Of a stretch of DNA of 54,101 bases, positions 26,665 to 34,631 are shown piece after piece. The position numbers were made by a program, and so were the translations under genes. This DNA comes from Actinomycetes bacterium (lineage in GTDB: Bacteria; Actinomycetota; Acidimicrobiia; Acidimicrobiales; RAAP-2). Every line of letters begins with the position of its first letter. Position 1 is the first letter of the stretch. The notes beneath the pieces were generated by a model. The model made no database searches. It had not been told where the DNA came from and was given only the letters and a program-made list of their open reading frames with translations. Location: NCBI GenBank assembly GCA_021803085.1, contig JAJZMD010000212.1:1-54101 (forward strand), given 5' to 3'.

Positions 26665-27320
26665 CGCCTCGGCGAGGGCGGCTCGTCGCGTTCGAGGGGG
26701 TCGACGGGAGCGGCAAGTCGACGCAGGCGAGGATCCTGGCCACGACGATCGGCGCCGTGCTCACCTTCGAGCCGGGTGCCACCGGCCTCGGCAGCGCCCT
26801 GCGGCACCTCCTCCTCGACCCCGGCCACCCGGAGCCCGACGTGCGGGCGGAGGCGCTGATGATGGCGGCCGACCGCGCGCAGCACGTCGCCGAGGTGATC
26901 CGCCCGGCGCTCTGCGAGGGGCGAGCCGTCGTGACGGACCGGTTCTCGGGTTCGACGCTCGCCTACCAGGGGTACGGCAGAGGGCTCCACGTCGGGGAGC
27001 TCAGCCAGCTCGTCGCGTGGGCGACGGGCGGCGTCGAGCCCGACCTGACCGTGGTGGTCGACGTCCCGCTCGCCGTGGCCCGGCACCGGCTCGAGCACAG
27101 CCCGGCAGACCGGCTCGAGCACAGCCCGGCAGATCGGCTCGAGCGCCTGGACGCGGGGTTCTTCTCGCGCGTGCGGGACGGGTATCTCGAGCTCGCGGGC
27201 GCGGACCCCCTCAGGTGGTCGGTGGTCGACGGGGACGCGGACGTGGACTCGGTGGCGGCCGCGGTGCGCCAGGTCGTCGAGCAGCGGCTGCGCGACGTGT
27301 TCGACGAGGAGCGGTCGTGA
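26661..27320 (+). CDS. tmk: Thymidylate kinase
   Basis: This 219-residue enzyme phosphorylates dTMP to dTDP. P-loop FEGVDGSGKST is at residues 11-21, the DR motif is in VVTDRFSGSTLAYQG, and the LID segment is in the second half. GTG 26661 overlaps the topA stop, and its own stop overlaps holB (GTGA), giving the topA-tmk-holB run known from Streptomyces. The LID is lengthened by an exact duplication of RLEHSPAD (see the repeat at 27087). Whether this alters activity cannot be judged from sequence. Confidence 0.94.
   Translation: MTPRRGRLVAFEGVDGSGKSTQARILATTIGAVLTFEPGATGLGSALRHLLLDPGHPEPDVRAEALMMAADRAQHVAEVIRPALCEGRAVVTDRFSGSTLAYQGYGRGLHVGELSQLVAWATGGVEPDLTVVVDVPLAVARHRLEHSPADRLEHSPADRLERLDAGFFSRVRDGYLELAGADPLRWSVVDGDADVDSVAAAVRQVVEQRLRDVFDEERS
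27087..27134 (+). repeat. 24-bp in-frame duplication inside tmk LID
   Basis: Two adjacent 24-bp copies differ only at the last base and encode RLEHSPAD twice, followed by a third RLE. The repeat keeps the frame and adds 8 residues to the nucleotide-closing LID. Confidence 0.92.
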
Positions 27321-28447
27321 CCCCCTCGGCGACGGACGGCGAGCGTCGCGCGTCCGCGCTGTTCGAGGGTGTCGTCGGCCAGGAGCGCGCGGTGGCTGCG
27401 CTGGAAGCGGCCGTCCGAAGCCCCGTGCACGCCTATCTCTTCGTCGGCGAGCCTGGCTCGGGAGCGCGCATGGCGGCCCGGAGCTTCGCCGCGGCGTTGC
27501 TCTGCCCGTACAAGGGCTGCGGTAGCTGCGACAGCTGCCGCCGCGCGCTCGCGGGGACCCACCCGGACCTCGTCACCGTCGAACGCACCGGCGCCGCGAT
27601 CGACGTGGACGACGCCCGCCGGCTCGGGGCGCTCGCGCTGCGCCGCCCGCTCGAGGCGACCCGGCAGGTGCTCATCCTCGGCGACGTCCATCTGGCAGAG
27701 CGCGCCGCTCCCGCCCTTTTGAAGACCCTCGAGGAGCCGCCGGCGACGACCGCATTCATCCTCCTCGCGGACGAGGTGTCGTCGGACCTCGCGACCATCG
27801 CGAGCCGCTGCGTGGAGATCCCCTTCCCGCCGGTGCGGACCGAGACCATCGCGGCGTGGCTCGTCGAACGTGGCACGGACCCCGCACGTGCGCGCCTCGT
27901 CGCCGACGGTGCCGGAGGGAGCATGGAGCGCGCCCGCCTCCTCGCAGAGGATCCCGGGTTCGCTGATCGTCTCTCTCTCTGGCGCTCGATCCCGTCACGC
28001 CTCGACGGCCACGGGGCCGTCGCCGGTGCCCTCGCACGAGAGGTGCTGGCGGCGACCGACCGCGCGCTGGCGCCCTTGCGGTTGGAGCACGAACGTGAAT
28101 TGGCCGCGCTGGAGGCGGAGGTGAAGGCGATGGGCGAGCGGGGACTGCCGGGGCGCAAGGACGTCCTCGACCGCCAGCACCGGGAGGAGCGTCGCTGGCG
28201 GACCGACGAGCTGCGCACGGGCCTCGGGGTCCTCGCCCGCGCGTACCGGGATCGGCTCGTCGACGCCGTGGTGACATCGGCCGCGACGGCGACGGATCAC
28301 GCCCGGCCCATCCGGCCCGACGAGGCGAAGGGGTGCGAGGCGGCGGTGACGCTCGTGTCCGACGCCGCCCGGGCGCTTCGCCGCAACGCCAACGAGACGC
28401 TGCTCTGCGAGGCGCTCTTCGTGCGCCTCGGCCGCCTCGGCGGGTGA
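27317..28447 (+). CDS. holB: DNA polymerase III delta' subunit
   Basis: This 376-residue clamp-loader subunit is AAA+-like. The GQERAVAAL start, Zn-finger cysteines (CPYKGCGSCDSC) and SRC sensor-type motif (IASRCVEIPF) are present. Walker A is degenerate (GEPGSGARM, no Lys), which is usual for delta' subunits that do not hydrolyse ATP. The C-terminal half is helical. GTG 27317 overlaps tmk. The delta' reading is preferred over gamma/tau because of the lost P-loop and short length. Confidence 0.93.
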   Translation: MTPSATDGERRASALFEGVVGQERAVAALEAAVRSPVHAYLFVGEPGSGARMAARSFAAALLCPYKGCGSCDSCRRALAGTHPDLVTVERTGAAIDVDDARRLGALALRRPLEATRQVLILGDVHLAERAAPALLKTLEEPPATTAFILLADEVSSDLATIASRCVEIPFPPVRTETIAAWLVERGTDPARARLVADGAGGSMERARLLAEDPGFADRLSLWRSIPSRLDGHGAVAGALAREVLAATDRALAPLRLEHERELAALEAEVKAMGERGLPGRKDVLDRQHREERRWRTDELRTGLGVLARAYRDRLVDAVVTSAATATDHARPIRPDEAKGCEAAVTLVSDAARALRRNANETLLCEALFVRLGRLGG

Positions 28448-28527
28448 CGGCCTCCGTGCCTCCGGCGGGTTGCGACGCGCCTAGATTTGGGGCGGTCGGC
28501 AGGCCTCGAGCGCGCCGACGACGGTAC

Positions 28528-28603
28528 GCCTGGGTAGCTCAGTCGGCAGAGCAGCGCACTCGTAACGCGCAGGCCGTGGGTTCAAGTCCCACCCCAGGCT
28601 CCA
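28528..28603 (+). tRNA. tRNA-Thr (CGT)
   Basis: A complete cloverleaf: acceptor GCCTGGG/CCCAGGC, D arm GCTC/GAGC, anticodon loop CTCGTAA giving CGT, T arm GTGGG-TTCAAGT-CCCAC, discriminator T, and an encoded CCA. The last pair of the anticodon stem is an A-C mismatch. TAGATT at 28482-28487 could be its -10. Confidence 0.95.
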
Positions 28604-28673
28604 CATGAGGTCTCCACGCAGGTGTTCCTCGTGGGGCTCGGCATGAGGGCTCCACATGAGGGCTCCACATGAG
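28597..28673 (+). repeat. Three copies of a 13-mer that includes the tRNA-Thr 3' end
   Basis: GGCTCCACATGAG occurs at 28597-28609 (tRNA acceptor end plus CCA and 6 downstream bases), 28648-28660 and 28661-28673. The last two are in direct tandem. The layout resembles attachment-site debris at a tRNA 3' end, but no integrase is present. Confidence 0.8.
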
Positions 28674-28716
28674 CGCACCACGTAGCGGCGGGGACCCACC
28701 TCGTGACGGTCGTCGC

Positions 28717-29355
28717 ATGGCTGAGCTCCGTGACTACGTGGAATGGCACAAGCAGTACGACGACCCGGGCTCGGATCTTTCCTGGCGTCTCCGAACCGTC
28801 CAGGCGTACCTGCACGAAGCGCTCGACCGGCATCCTGGGTCGATCCGGATCTTGGACCTGTGCTCTGGTGACGGCCGAGATCTCCTGGAGGTGCTCGCGG
28901 CACGCAGTGACGCCCGCCGCGTGCGGGCAACTCTCGTGGAGCTCCATCCGAAGATCGCGGAGCAGGCACGATCACGGGCGGCCGGAGCTGGTCTGCACGG
29001 CGTCGAGGTGCGAGGCGTGGATGCCGGGGTCTCGGACAACCTTCTTGGCGCTGTGCCGGCCGAGATCGTGCTGATGGTCGGGATCTTCGGGAACATCAGC
29101 GACACGGATCTCGAGCGGACGATCAAGACGGCTCCCCAGCTGTGCGCCGAAGGAGCGTCGCTGCTGTGGTCGCGCGGCCGCGACCGCACGGATCGCAACG
29201 ATCGCGTACGAGCCTGGTTCGAAGAAGCAGGCTTCGCCGAGGTGCACTACGACGAGCGGGACACCGGAAGTCGGCCGGCGTTGGGCATGATGCGTTTTGG
29301 CGGCTCGGTGCAGGCGCTCGAGACGGGCAAGCGCTTGTTCGCCTTCGACCGCTGA
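28717..29355 (+). CDS. Class I SAM-dependent methyltransferase family protein
   Basis: This 212-residue protein has a Rossmann motif I (ILDLCSGDGRDLLEVL), an acidic strand-2 end (ATLVELHP), and the later blocks AEIVLMVGIFGNISD and LLWSRGRDRTDRND. These match a family widespread in actinobacteria with unknown substrate. I placed the start at ATG 28717 (MAELRDYVEWHKQYDD), the family-like beginning. An in-frame ATG at 28669 lies inside the tRNA-end repeats and has no ribosome site. Codon use looks slightly less GC-extreme than in its neighbours, and it sits just behind a tRNA, so lateral acquisition is possible. Confidence 0.82.
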   Translation: MAELRDYVEWHKQYDDPGSDLSWRLRTVQAYLHEALDRHPGSIRILDLCSGDGRDLLEVLAARSDARRVRATLVELHPKIAEQARSRAAGAGLHGVEVRGVDAGVSDNLLGAVPAEIVLMVGIFGNISDTDLERTIKTAPQLCAEGASLLWSRGRDRTDRNDRVRAWFEEAGFAEVHYDERDTGSRPALGMMRFGGSVQALETGKRLFAFDR

Positions 29356-29380
29356 CGGGGCCGCTCGACCCCGGTAGCGT
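29352..29380 (+). promoter_or_regulatory. Promoter of GlcD-like gene (leaderless)
   Basis: CTGACG (29352-29357) and TAGCGT (29375-29380) are 17 bp apart. The -10 ends 8 nt before the ATG at 29389, without a Shine-Dalgarno. Confidence 0.5.
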
Positions 29381-29388
29381 CGGGCGCA

Positions 29389-30777
29389 ATGGCGTGCGGC
29401 TCGTCCTCATTCGACCCCGGGTTCATCCGGGCGGTCGTCGACGTCGTCGGTCGCGCCCACGTGCTCACGGATCCCGACGTCGTCGCGTCCTACGAGATCG
29501 ACTGGACCGGGCGCTTCCGCGGGTCGACGCCGGCGGTCGTCCGGCCCGGGTCGTCGGAGGAGCTCGCCGCCGTGGTCGCGCTCTGCCGTGCCGGTGGCGT
29601 CGCGGTCGTGCCCCAAGGCGGCAACACCGGGATGGTCGGCGGCGGCGTCCCGCTCCACGGCGAGGTCGTCGTGAGCCTGCGCCGCCTCACCGGGGTCGGG
29701 CCTGCCGACGTCGCAGCCGGGCAGCTGACCGTGCAGGCCGGCGCCACGCTCGCGGACGTCCAGGTGGCGGCTCGCGACGCAGGGTGGGAGTACGGGGTTG
29801 ACCTCGGCGGCCGCGACAGCGCGACCATCGGCGGCAACGTCGCCACGAACGCGGGGGGACTGCGGGTCCTCCGGTACGGCGACACGCGGGCGCAGGTGCT
29901 CGGCGCGCAGGCGGTGCTCGGAACGGGTGACGTCGTGGAGCACCTCGGAGGGCTGCTGAAGGACAACACGGGGTACCCGCTCCACTTGCTCATGTGCGGG
30001 AGCGAGGGGACCCTCGGCTTCGTCACCGCAGTGCGCCTCCGCCTCGTGGCGCCGGCACCTCAGCGCGTCGCGGCCATCCTCGGGATGAAGGACGCGGCGT
30101 CGGCGCTCGCCGCGGCGCAGGCGCTGCGACTCGGGCTCCCGACGCTGTCGGCCGCGGAGCTGATGCTGCGCGCGGGGGTGGAGCTCGTCTGTGCCGTCAC
30201 CGGTGCGCCACCGCCCCTTCCGTCGCCGCACGAGGCGTACCTGCTCGTGGAGGCGTCCGGACCGGCCGACCCCACCCTCGAGCTCACGGCCGCGGTCGCC
30301 GGGCTGTCGGGGGTGGAGGACGCGGCCGTCGCGGTGGACCCCCGGCGCATCGCCGCGCTCTTCCGCTATCGCGAGGGCCACACGGAGGCCGTGAACTCGC
30401 TCGGGGCACCTCCCCACAAGCTCGACGTCACCCTCCCCTTCGGCGTCCTCGCCGAGATGGTGGAACGCCTCCCCTCGATCGTCGACGCCGTCGTCCCCGG
30501 CGCGGCTGTGTGGCTCTTTGGCCATGTCGGGGACGGGAACGTCCACGTGAACGTGACCGGCGTGGCGCCCGACGACGAACGGGTCGACGAAGCGGTCTTC
30601 CGCGCGGTCGCCGGCGTGGGCGGGAGCATCAGCGCCGAGCACGGGATCGGCACCGCGAAGCGAAAGTGGCTGGAGCTCAACCGCAGCCCCGCCGAGCTCC
30701 GCGCCTTCGCTGCGATCAAGCGCGCGCTGGACCCGGACGGGATCATGAACCCCCACGTGCTCGTCCCGCCGGCGTGA
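29389..30777 (+). CDS. FAD-binding 2-hydroxy acid oxidase/dehydrogenase (GlcD/D2HGDH-like)
   Basis: This 462-residue protein of the vanillyl-alcohol oxidase fold has an N-terminal PP-binding FAD domain (VVPQGGNTGMVGGGVP, DLGGRDSATIGGNVATNAGG, GSEGTLGFVT) and a C-terminal substrate domain with the H-x-GDGNVHVN metal site and SAEHGIGTAKRKWL. Family members oxidise D-lactate, glycolate or D-2-hydroxyglutarate. No partner Fe-S subunit (GlcF-type) is adjacent, which favours a single-subunit D-2-hydroxyacid dehydrogenase. The exact substrate is not determined. Confidence 0.9.
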   Translation: MACGSSSFDPGFIRAVVDVVGRAHVLTDPDVVASYEIDWTGRFRGSTPAVVRPGSSEELAAVVALCRAGGVAVVPQGGNTGMVGGGVPLHGEVVVSLRRLTGVGPADVAAGQLTVQAGATLADVQVAARDAGWEYGVDLGGRDSATIGGNVATNAGGLRVLRYGDTRAQVLGAQAVLGTGDVVEHLGGLLKDNTGYPLHLLMCGSEGTLGFVTAVRLRLVAPAPQRVAAILGMKDAASALAAAQALRLGLPTLSAAELMLRAGVELVCAVTGAPPPLPSPHEAYLLVEASGPADPTLELTAAVAGLSGVEDAAVAVDPRRIAALFRYREGHTEAVNSLGAPPHKLDVTLPFGVLAEMVERLPSIVDAVVPGAAVWLFGHVGDGNVHVNVTGVAPDDERVDEAVFRAVAGVGGSISAEHGIGTAKRKWLELNRSPAELRAFAAIKRALDPDGIMNPHVLVPPA

Positions 30778-30811
30778 GCGCGCAGGTGCGGCGACGAGGC
30801 AGCGGGCTGCG

Positions 30812-32188
30812 TCACTCTCCGCACGCACGCATCGCGGCAGCGAACGCGAGCGCCCGCTCCTCGTAGTCGCGGAACTGCCCGAAGCTCGGCGCCGCCGGCG
30901 ACAGCAGGACCACGCCCGCCCGCCCGCCTTCGCCCCGGGCGCGCGCCCAGGAGAAGCAGGCGGCGGTGGCGCGATCGAGGTCGTCGAAGTCCACGACCTC
31001 GATCCTCGAGTCCCCCCCGCCCTCGGCACGCACGACCTCTCCGATCCGCGCCCCTGCCGCGGGAAGCGTCGCGACGAAGGTCTCGGCGTGGCGCGACCAG
31101 AGCGCCGCCGCGAGCGGCCGGTAGTCGAGGCCCCGGTCTTGGCCGCCGACGAGGAGCGCGACGGGCCGGTCCCCGAGCGTGTCGAGCGCCGCGAGGGTGG
31201 GGAGCGGGTTCGTGGAGAGCGAGTCGTCGACGAACTCGACCCCTTCGACCGTGCCGACGGTGCGGAACCGGTGTTCGAGCGGCGTGAACCCGGATGCTGC
31301 GGCGGCGAGCCGGTCGTCGTCGGACGCGGCGTCGACGCCGAGGCCGAGGAGGCTCGCACGCCCGATGAGCGCGTCACGGCGATGATGGCGCCCGGGCAGC
31401 GCCAGCGCGTCGACCCAGGGACCGTCGAGCTCGGGGTCGCCTTCCTCCACCCAGCGGACCTCGGGGCCGAGCAGCGATGCGTGGCGGCGGAGGGCGTCGC
31501 TCGAGGCGTCGGCGACCGTGAGCGCGGCGCCCGGCTGGCTGCACAGCGAGAGCTTGTCGGCGTAGTAGGCCTCCAAGGACCCGTGCCAGTCGAGGTGGTC
31601 CGGAGCGAGCGAGGTCACGGCGACGACGGGCGGCGACGACGCGACGTCGGTCGCCTGGAAGCTCGACGTCTCGACGACCCAGAAGTCCCAGTCGTCGCCG
31701 GCCCCCGGGTCCCAGGGGGGGAGGCCGATGTTGCCCGCGACGAGGCAACGGCGCCCGAGCCCTCGAAGAAGGTGGCCGGCGAGCGCTGCGGTCGTGCTCT
31801 TCCCCTTGGTACCGGTCACGCAGACGACTCGCGTCCGGTCCGCCTCCCGGAGCCACAGCCCGAGGCCCCCCGCGACGGCGACCCCTGCGCCCACGAGCGC
31901 GCGGACCTGGGGGCCGTGCCGGCTGATCCCGGGGCTCTTCACGACCACCTCGCAGTGCGCCAGCGCGTCGAGCCCCGCGTCGCCGGACTGGACGCGGAGC
32001 CCTCCGAAGGTCGGCGCCGCCGGCCGGTCGTCGACCACCACCGGCACGACGCCCATGCGCCGGAGGCGCCGGAGGCTGGCGGCGCCCTCCGTGCGCAGGC
32101 CCCAGAGCCCGACGCGCGCGCCCTTCAGGTCCGACCAGCCGAGCGACGGCCGGTCCACCGCTCCCACCCGGCGAGACACCGTGCTCAT
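30812..32188 (-). CDS. murD2: MurD2, UDP-MurNAc-L-Ala:L-Glu ligase
   Basis: This 458-residue Mur ligase has a Rossmann-like N-terminus (VGLWGLRTEGAASLRRL), Walker A TGTKGKST at about 125-132, the ETSSFQ and DHLDWH blocks and a C-terminal ligase domain (DSLSTNP, LLVGGQDRGLDY). Standard MurD adds D-Glu; the MurD2 subfamily adds L-Glu, which MurL then epimerises. The assignment as MurD2 rests mainly on the neighbouring MurL gene 13 bp upstream. A conventional murD would be in the dcw cluster with murC and murG. ATG 32188 is the start. Confidence 0.88.
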   Translation of the reverse strand: MSTVSRRVGAVDRPSLGWSDLKGARVGLWGLRTEGAASLRRLRRMGVVPVVVDDRPAAPTFGGLRVQSGDAGLDALAHCEVVVKSPGISRHGPQVRALVGAGVAVAGGLGLWLREADRTRVVCVTGTKGKSTTAALAGHLLRGLGRRCLVAGNIGLPPWDPGAGDDWDFWVVETSSFQATDVASSPPVVAVTSLAPDHLDWHGSLEAYYADKLSLCSQPGAALTVADASSDALRRHASLLGPEVRWVEEGDPELDGPWVDALALPGRHHRRDALIGRASLLGLGVDAASDDDRLAAAASGFTPLEHRFRTVGTVEGVEFVDDSLSTNPLPTLAALDTLGDRPVALLVGGQDRGLDYRPLAAALWSRHAETFVATLPAAGARIGEVVRAEGGGDSRIEVVDFDDLDRATAACFSWARARGEGGRAGVVLLSPAAPSFGQFRDYEERALAFAAAMRACGE

Positions 32189-32201
32189 CGTCGGGCGGTG
32201 C

Positions 32202-33626
32202 CTACGGGGACGACGGAGTCCCGGCGTACCGGGGTTCGGGCTCTCCGGGGACGAGCAGCCTGTGGGCGTTGCGGGGCTCCGCCGTGCCGGCCCAGGTCGG
32301 GGGCAGGAGCTCGGGCCCGTCGGCTTCGAGCAGCCGCTGTGCGGCCGCATCACGGGCTGCGGGATCGGACCAGGCAGGCGCGGCGGTGCGGACCTCCGCG
32401 GCGAAGGCCTGGAGCTGCGCTGTGCCCCGCCGGTCCGGCCGTTCGGCGGCGAGGACCGCTGCCGCACGGCACTCCTCCTCGTCGCCGACGCACTCGAAGG
32501 GCTTCGGCTTCCCCCCGACGCCGAGCAGCGCCTGGAACCGAGGAGCAAGGTCGGGGTTGCCGAGAGGCTCGCGGCCGCCGAAGATCGTCGACAGGGCCGC
32601 GGCGGAGAGGTACGGCGCGAGCACGAGGTCGATGAAGCAGCACTTGTCGCAGGTGCCGCACCAGTGGTCGAGCCGGCGGGCCGGGTCGGCAGCGAATGCG
32701 CGGTTGCAGCTCCGGAACACGGGGTGGTAGCGGTCGAGCGCGGCGAACTCCCGGGCCACCCACAGCTCGGAGCGGGCGCGAAGGAACGAGAAGTACCCGG
32801 GAGCGGGCGCGAGCGACTCGTCCAGCAACCGGCGAAAGGCCGATTCGAACGCAGCGCCCTTCGACCACTGGTGGTTGACCGGTCGTTCGCCGTCCCAGAC
32901 CGTCGGCACCGACGCCGACCGTTCGTTCGACATCACGACTGCATCGTGCCCGCCGAGCACCGCCGCCACGATCGCGATCGCAGAGAGGATCCCGGTGACC
33001 GGCACGTGCCCGTTCAGGAACCCGAGCTCCGCCGAGCGAAGCACCGCCGGGTCGATCCTCCGATCGGCACGCACGATCGGGAGCCCGGTGACCGCGGCCG
33101 CGTGCTCGATCGCCGGGAATCGGTCGCCTGCGCGGCTCACGACGAAGAGGGACGAGCCGGGGACGCGTCGGGCGACGTGCGCGACGGTCACGATCGAGTC
33201 GATGCCCGCGCCGAAGGGGACGAGTGGCCGCCCGGCGACGAGCGCCGGCCGCTCGGGGCGTCGCGCGGCCGAGTCGGGTCCGACGATCTCCAGCCCCGAG
33301 AGGTCGAGCCCGTTGCGGTAGGCGAGCTCGCCGAGCCCTTCGACGTAGAAGGTCCGGAGGAACGCGCGCTCGTCCTCCGTCGTCTCGGTGGCGCCGAGGT
33401 CGACCACAGGCGGGGCGGAGGTCTTGTAGTACGAGACACCGGCGAGGAGGAACAGGATGCGAGCCGCCGCGCCGACCGCCGCATCGTCCCACGCGGCGTC
33501 GCGGCCGGCCGTCTCGAAGCGGACCTCCTCGGTGAACCGGTGCTGGCCGAGCGAGTAGCGGCACACGACGCGCCGCCCGCGGGCGTCGAGGTCGTACCCC
33601 TCGTAGACGAAGCGGTCCGCGGTCAT
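32202..33626 (-). CDS. murL: MurL, UDP-MurNAc-L-Ala-L-Glu epimerase
   Basis: This 474-residue protein matches the MurL family: FVYEGYDLD at the start, the degenerate PP-loop-like PFGAGIDSIV (about 137-146), NHQWSKGAAFE, YFSFLRARSELWVA, SCNRAF and a Cys cluster C323-G-T-C326-D-K-C329-C330, then KPFECVGDEEE. MurL, described in Xanthomonas with MurD2, converts the terminal L-Glu of the precursor to D-Glu, so glutamate racemase becomes unnecessary. It lies between pgeF (36 bp) and murD2 (13 bp). ATG 33626 has a G-rich ribosome site and a possible own -10 box. Confidence 0.9.
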   Translation of the reverse strand: MTADRFVYEGYDLDARGRRVVCRYSLGQHRFTEEVRFETAGRDAAWDDAAVGAAARILFLLAGVSYYKTSAPPVVDLGATETTEDERAFLRTFYVEGLGELAYRNGLDLSGLEIVGPDSAARRPERPALVAGRPLVPFGAGIDSIVTVAHVARRVPGSSLFVVSRAGDRFPAIEHAAAVTGLPIVRADRRIDPAVLRSAELGFLNGHVPVTGILSAIAIVAAVLGGHDAVVMSNERSASVPTVWDGERPVNHQWSKGAAFESAFRRLLDESLAPAPGYFSFLRARSELWVAREFAALDRYHPVFRSCNRAFAADPARRLDHWCGTCDKCCFIDLVLAPYLSAAALSTIFGGREPLGNPDLAPRFQALLGVGGKPKPFECVGDEEECRAAAVLAAERPDRRGTAQLQAFAAEVRTAAPAWSDPAARDAAAQRLLEADGPELLPPTWAGTAEPRNAHRLLVPGEPEPRYAGTPSSP

Positions 33627-33636
33627 CGTCCCCCCG

Positions 33637-33642
33637 ATGCTA
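33637..33642 (-). promoter_or_regulatory. Possible internal -10 before murL
   Basis: TAGCAT on the minus strand lies 10 nt before the murL ATG in the 36-bp gap after pgeF. It could give murL-murD2 a promoter of their own. Confidence 0.3.
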
Positions 33643-33662
33643 CGGGCGCCACCGGACGAGCC

Positions 33663-34487
33663 TCATCGCAAGCGGGCGAGCAGCCCGAACCGGCCGCACG
33701 GCCGCTCGGACCGGTCGCTGAAGAAGTGCTCGTCGCCGGACGTGAACGAAGTCCCGACGATCCGCCCGTCACCGACGCCGCCTGCACGGAGCTGCAACCG
33801 GTTCGCGCCGGCCACGTCGAACCGAAAGCGGTCGCCGTGCGCCCACAGCACGCGGCTCGCGCCTGCGCCGAGGGTCGTGCGGGCCGCCGCCTCGATCTCC
33901 GGCCCGACCACGTAGACCGCGGGCGACACGGTCGGGCCGATGACGGCGATCGTCCGATCCGCCCGAGCGCCGAGCGCGGCCATGGAGTCGAGGGCCGAGC
34001 GGACCACGCCCGCGACGGCCCCGCGCCACCCGGCGTGCACGGTGGCGAGGACTCGGGCCTCCGGGTCGACTAGGAGCACCGGCGAGCAGTCTGCGACGAG
34101 CGTGACGAGCACCGGCCCTGGTTCCGCGGTGACCAGCGCGTCGGCCGCCTCGAGGGCGTCTCGGTCGTGGAGTGCCCCGCGCCCCGCCTCCGCCCGCCCG
34201 ACGACCGCTGCCCGGGTGCCGTGCACCTGCCTGGCGAAGACGAGGTCGCCGACGCCGGTGCCGAGCGCGGTCGCTGCGCGACGCCGGTTCTCCGCGACGG
34301 CGTCGGGGTCGTCGCCCACGTGCAAGCCCAGGTTCAGCGACCGGTACGGCCCGACGGACGTGCCGTGCGCACGCGTGGTCACCGCCGCGTCCACGCCGAG
34401 GTCCGAGAGCCACGGCCACGAGAGCACCTCCACCTCGCCGGCGCGCAAGAGCGCGGCGCTGTCCTTGCCGAGGGTGCGCGCGCCCAT
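33663..34487 (-). CDS. pgeF: PgeF/YfiH-type peptidoglycan editing factor
   Basis: This 274-residue protein of the multicopper polyphenol oxidase/laccase-like family has the zinc triad His89 (RQVHG), Cys134 (VADCSPVLL) and His151 (VHAGWRG). In E. coli PgeF removes UDP-MurNAc-L-Ser and so prevents wrong peptides at the first stem position; family members also show purine nucleoside activity. It starts the unit that continues with murL and murD2, which supports the cell-wall role. ATG 34487 falls inside the first copy of a 32-bp repeat and follows TATCCT by 8 nt. Confidence 0.9.
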   Translation of the reverse strand: MGARTLGKDSAALLRAGEVEVLSWPWLSDLGVDAAVTTRAHGTSVGPYRSLNLGLHVGDDPDAVAENRRRAATALGTGVGDLVFARQVHGTRAAVVGRAEAGRGALHDRDALEAADALVTAEPGPVLVTLVADCSPVLLVDPEARVLATVHAGWRGAVAGVVRSALDSMAALGARADRTIAVIGPTVSPAVYVVGPEIEAAARTTLGAGASRVLWAHGDRFRFDVAGANRLQLRAGGVGDGRIVGTSFTSGDEHFFSDRSERPCGRFGLLARLR

Positions 34488-34591
34488 GGCGGTCGAGGAT
34501 AGAGGCCCCCGCCGCCCATGGCGGTCGAGGAGAGAGGCCCCCGCCGCCCATGGCGGTCGAGGAGAGAGGCCCCCGCCGGCCATGGCGGTCG
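34485..34591. repeat. 32-bp tandem repeat, 3 full copies plus partial, between pgeF and ECF sigma gene
   Basis: Copies start at 34485, 34517, 34549 and 34581 (the last only about 11 bp). Each contains catggcggtcgagga. On the minus strand each copy carries an ATG, and the one used by pgeF is in the first copy. Only the first copy has TATCCT; copies two and three have TCTCCT. Confidence 0.92.
34496..34501 (-). promoter_or_regulatory. -10 box of pgeF operon (leaderless)
   Basis: TATCCT on the minus strand ends 8 nt before the pgeF ATG. It lies in the first 32-bp repeat copy and is absent from the others (TCTCCT). Confidence 0.5.
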
Positions 34592-34616
34592 GTGTCGACC
34601 GCTCCCCCGATGCTGG

Positions 34617-34622
34617 GTAGGG
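34617..34622 (+). promoter_or_regulatory. -10 box of ECF sigma gene (leaderless)
   Basis: TAGGGT ends 9 nt before the ATG at 34632. I see no SigR-type GGGAAT/GTT autoregulatory promoter in the region. Confidence 0.4.
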
Positions 34623-34631
34623 TCTCTGGTC

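Noticed and set aside
28669-28716. Upstream ATG for the methyltransferase
   Set aside because: It lies within the tRNA-end repeats and adds residues that do not resemble the family N-terminus.
34485-34591. CRISPR-like array
   Set aside because: The 32-bp units are directly adjacent without unique spacers and there are no cas genes.
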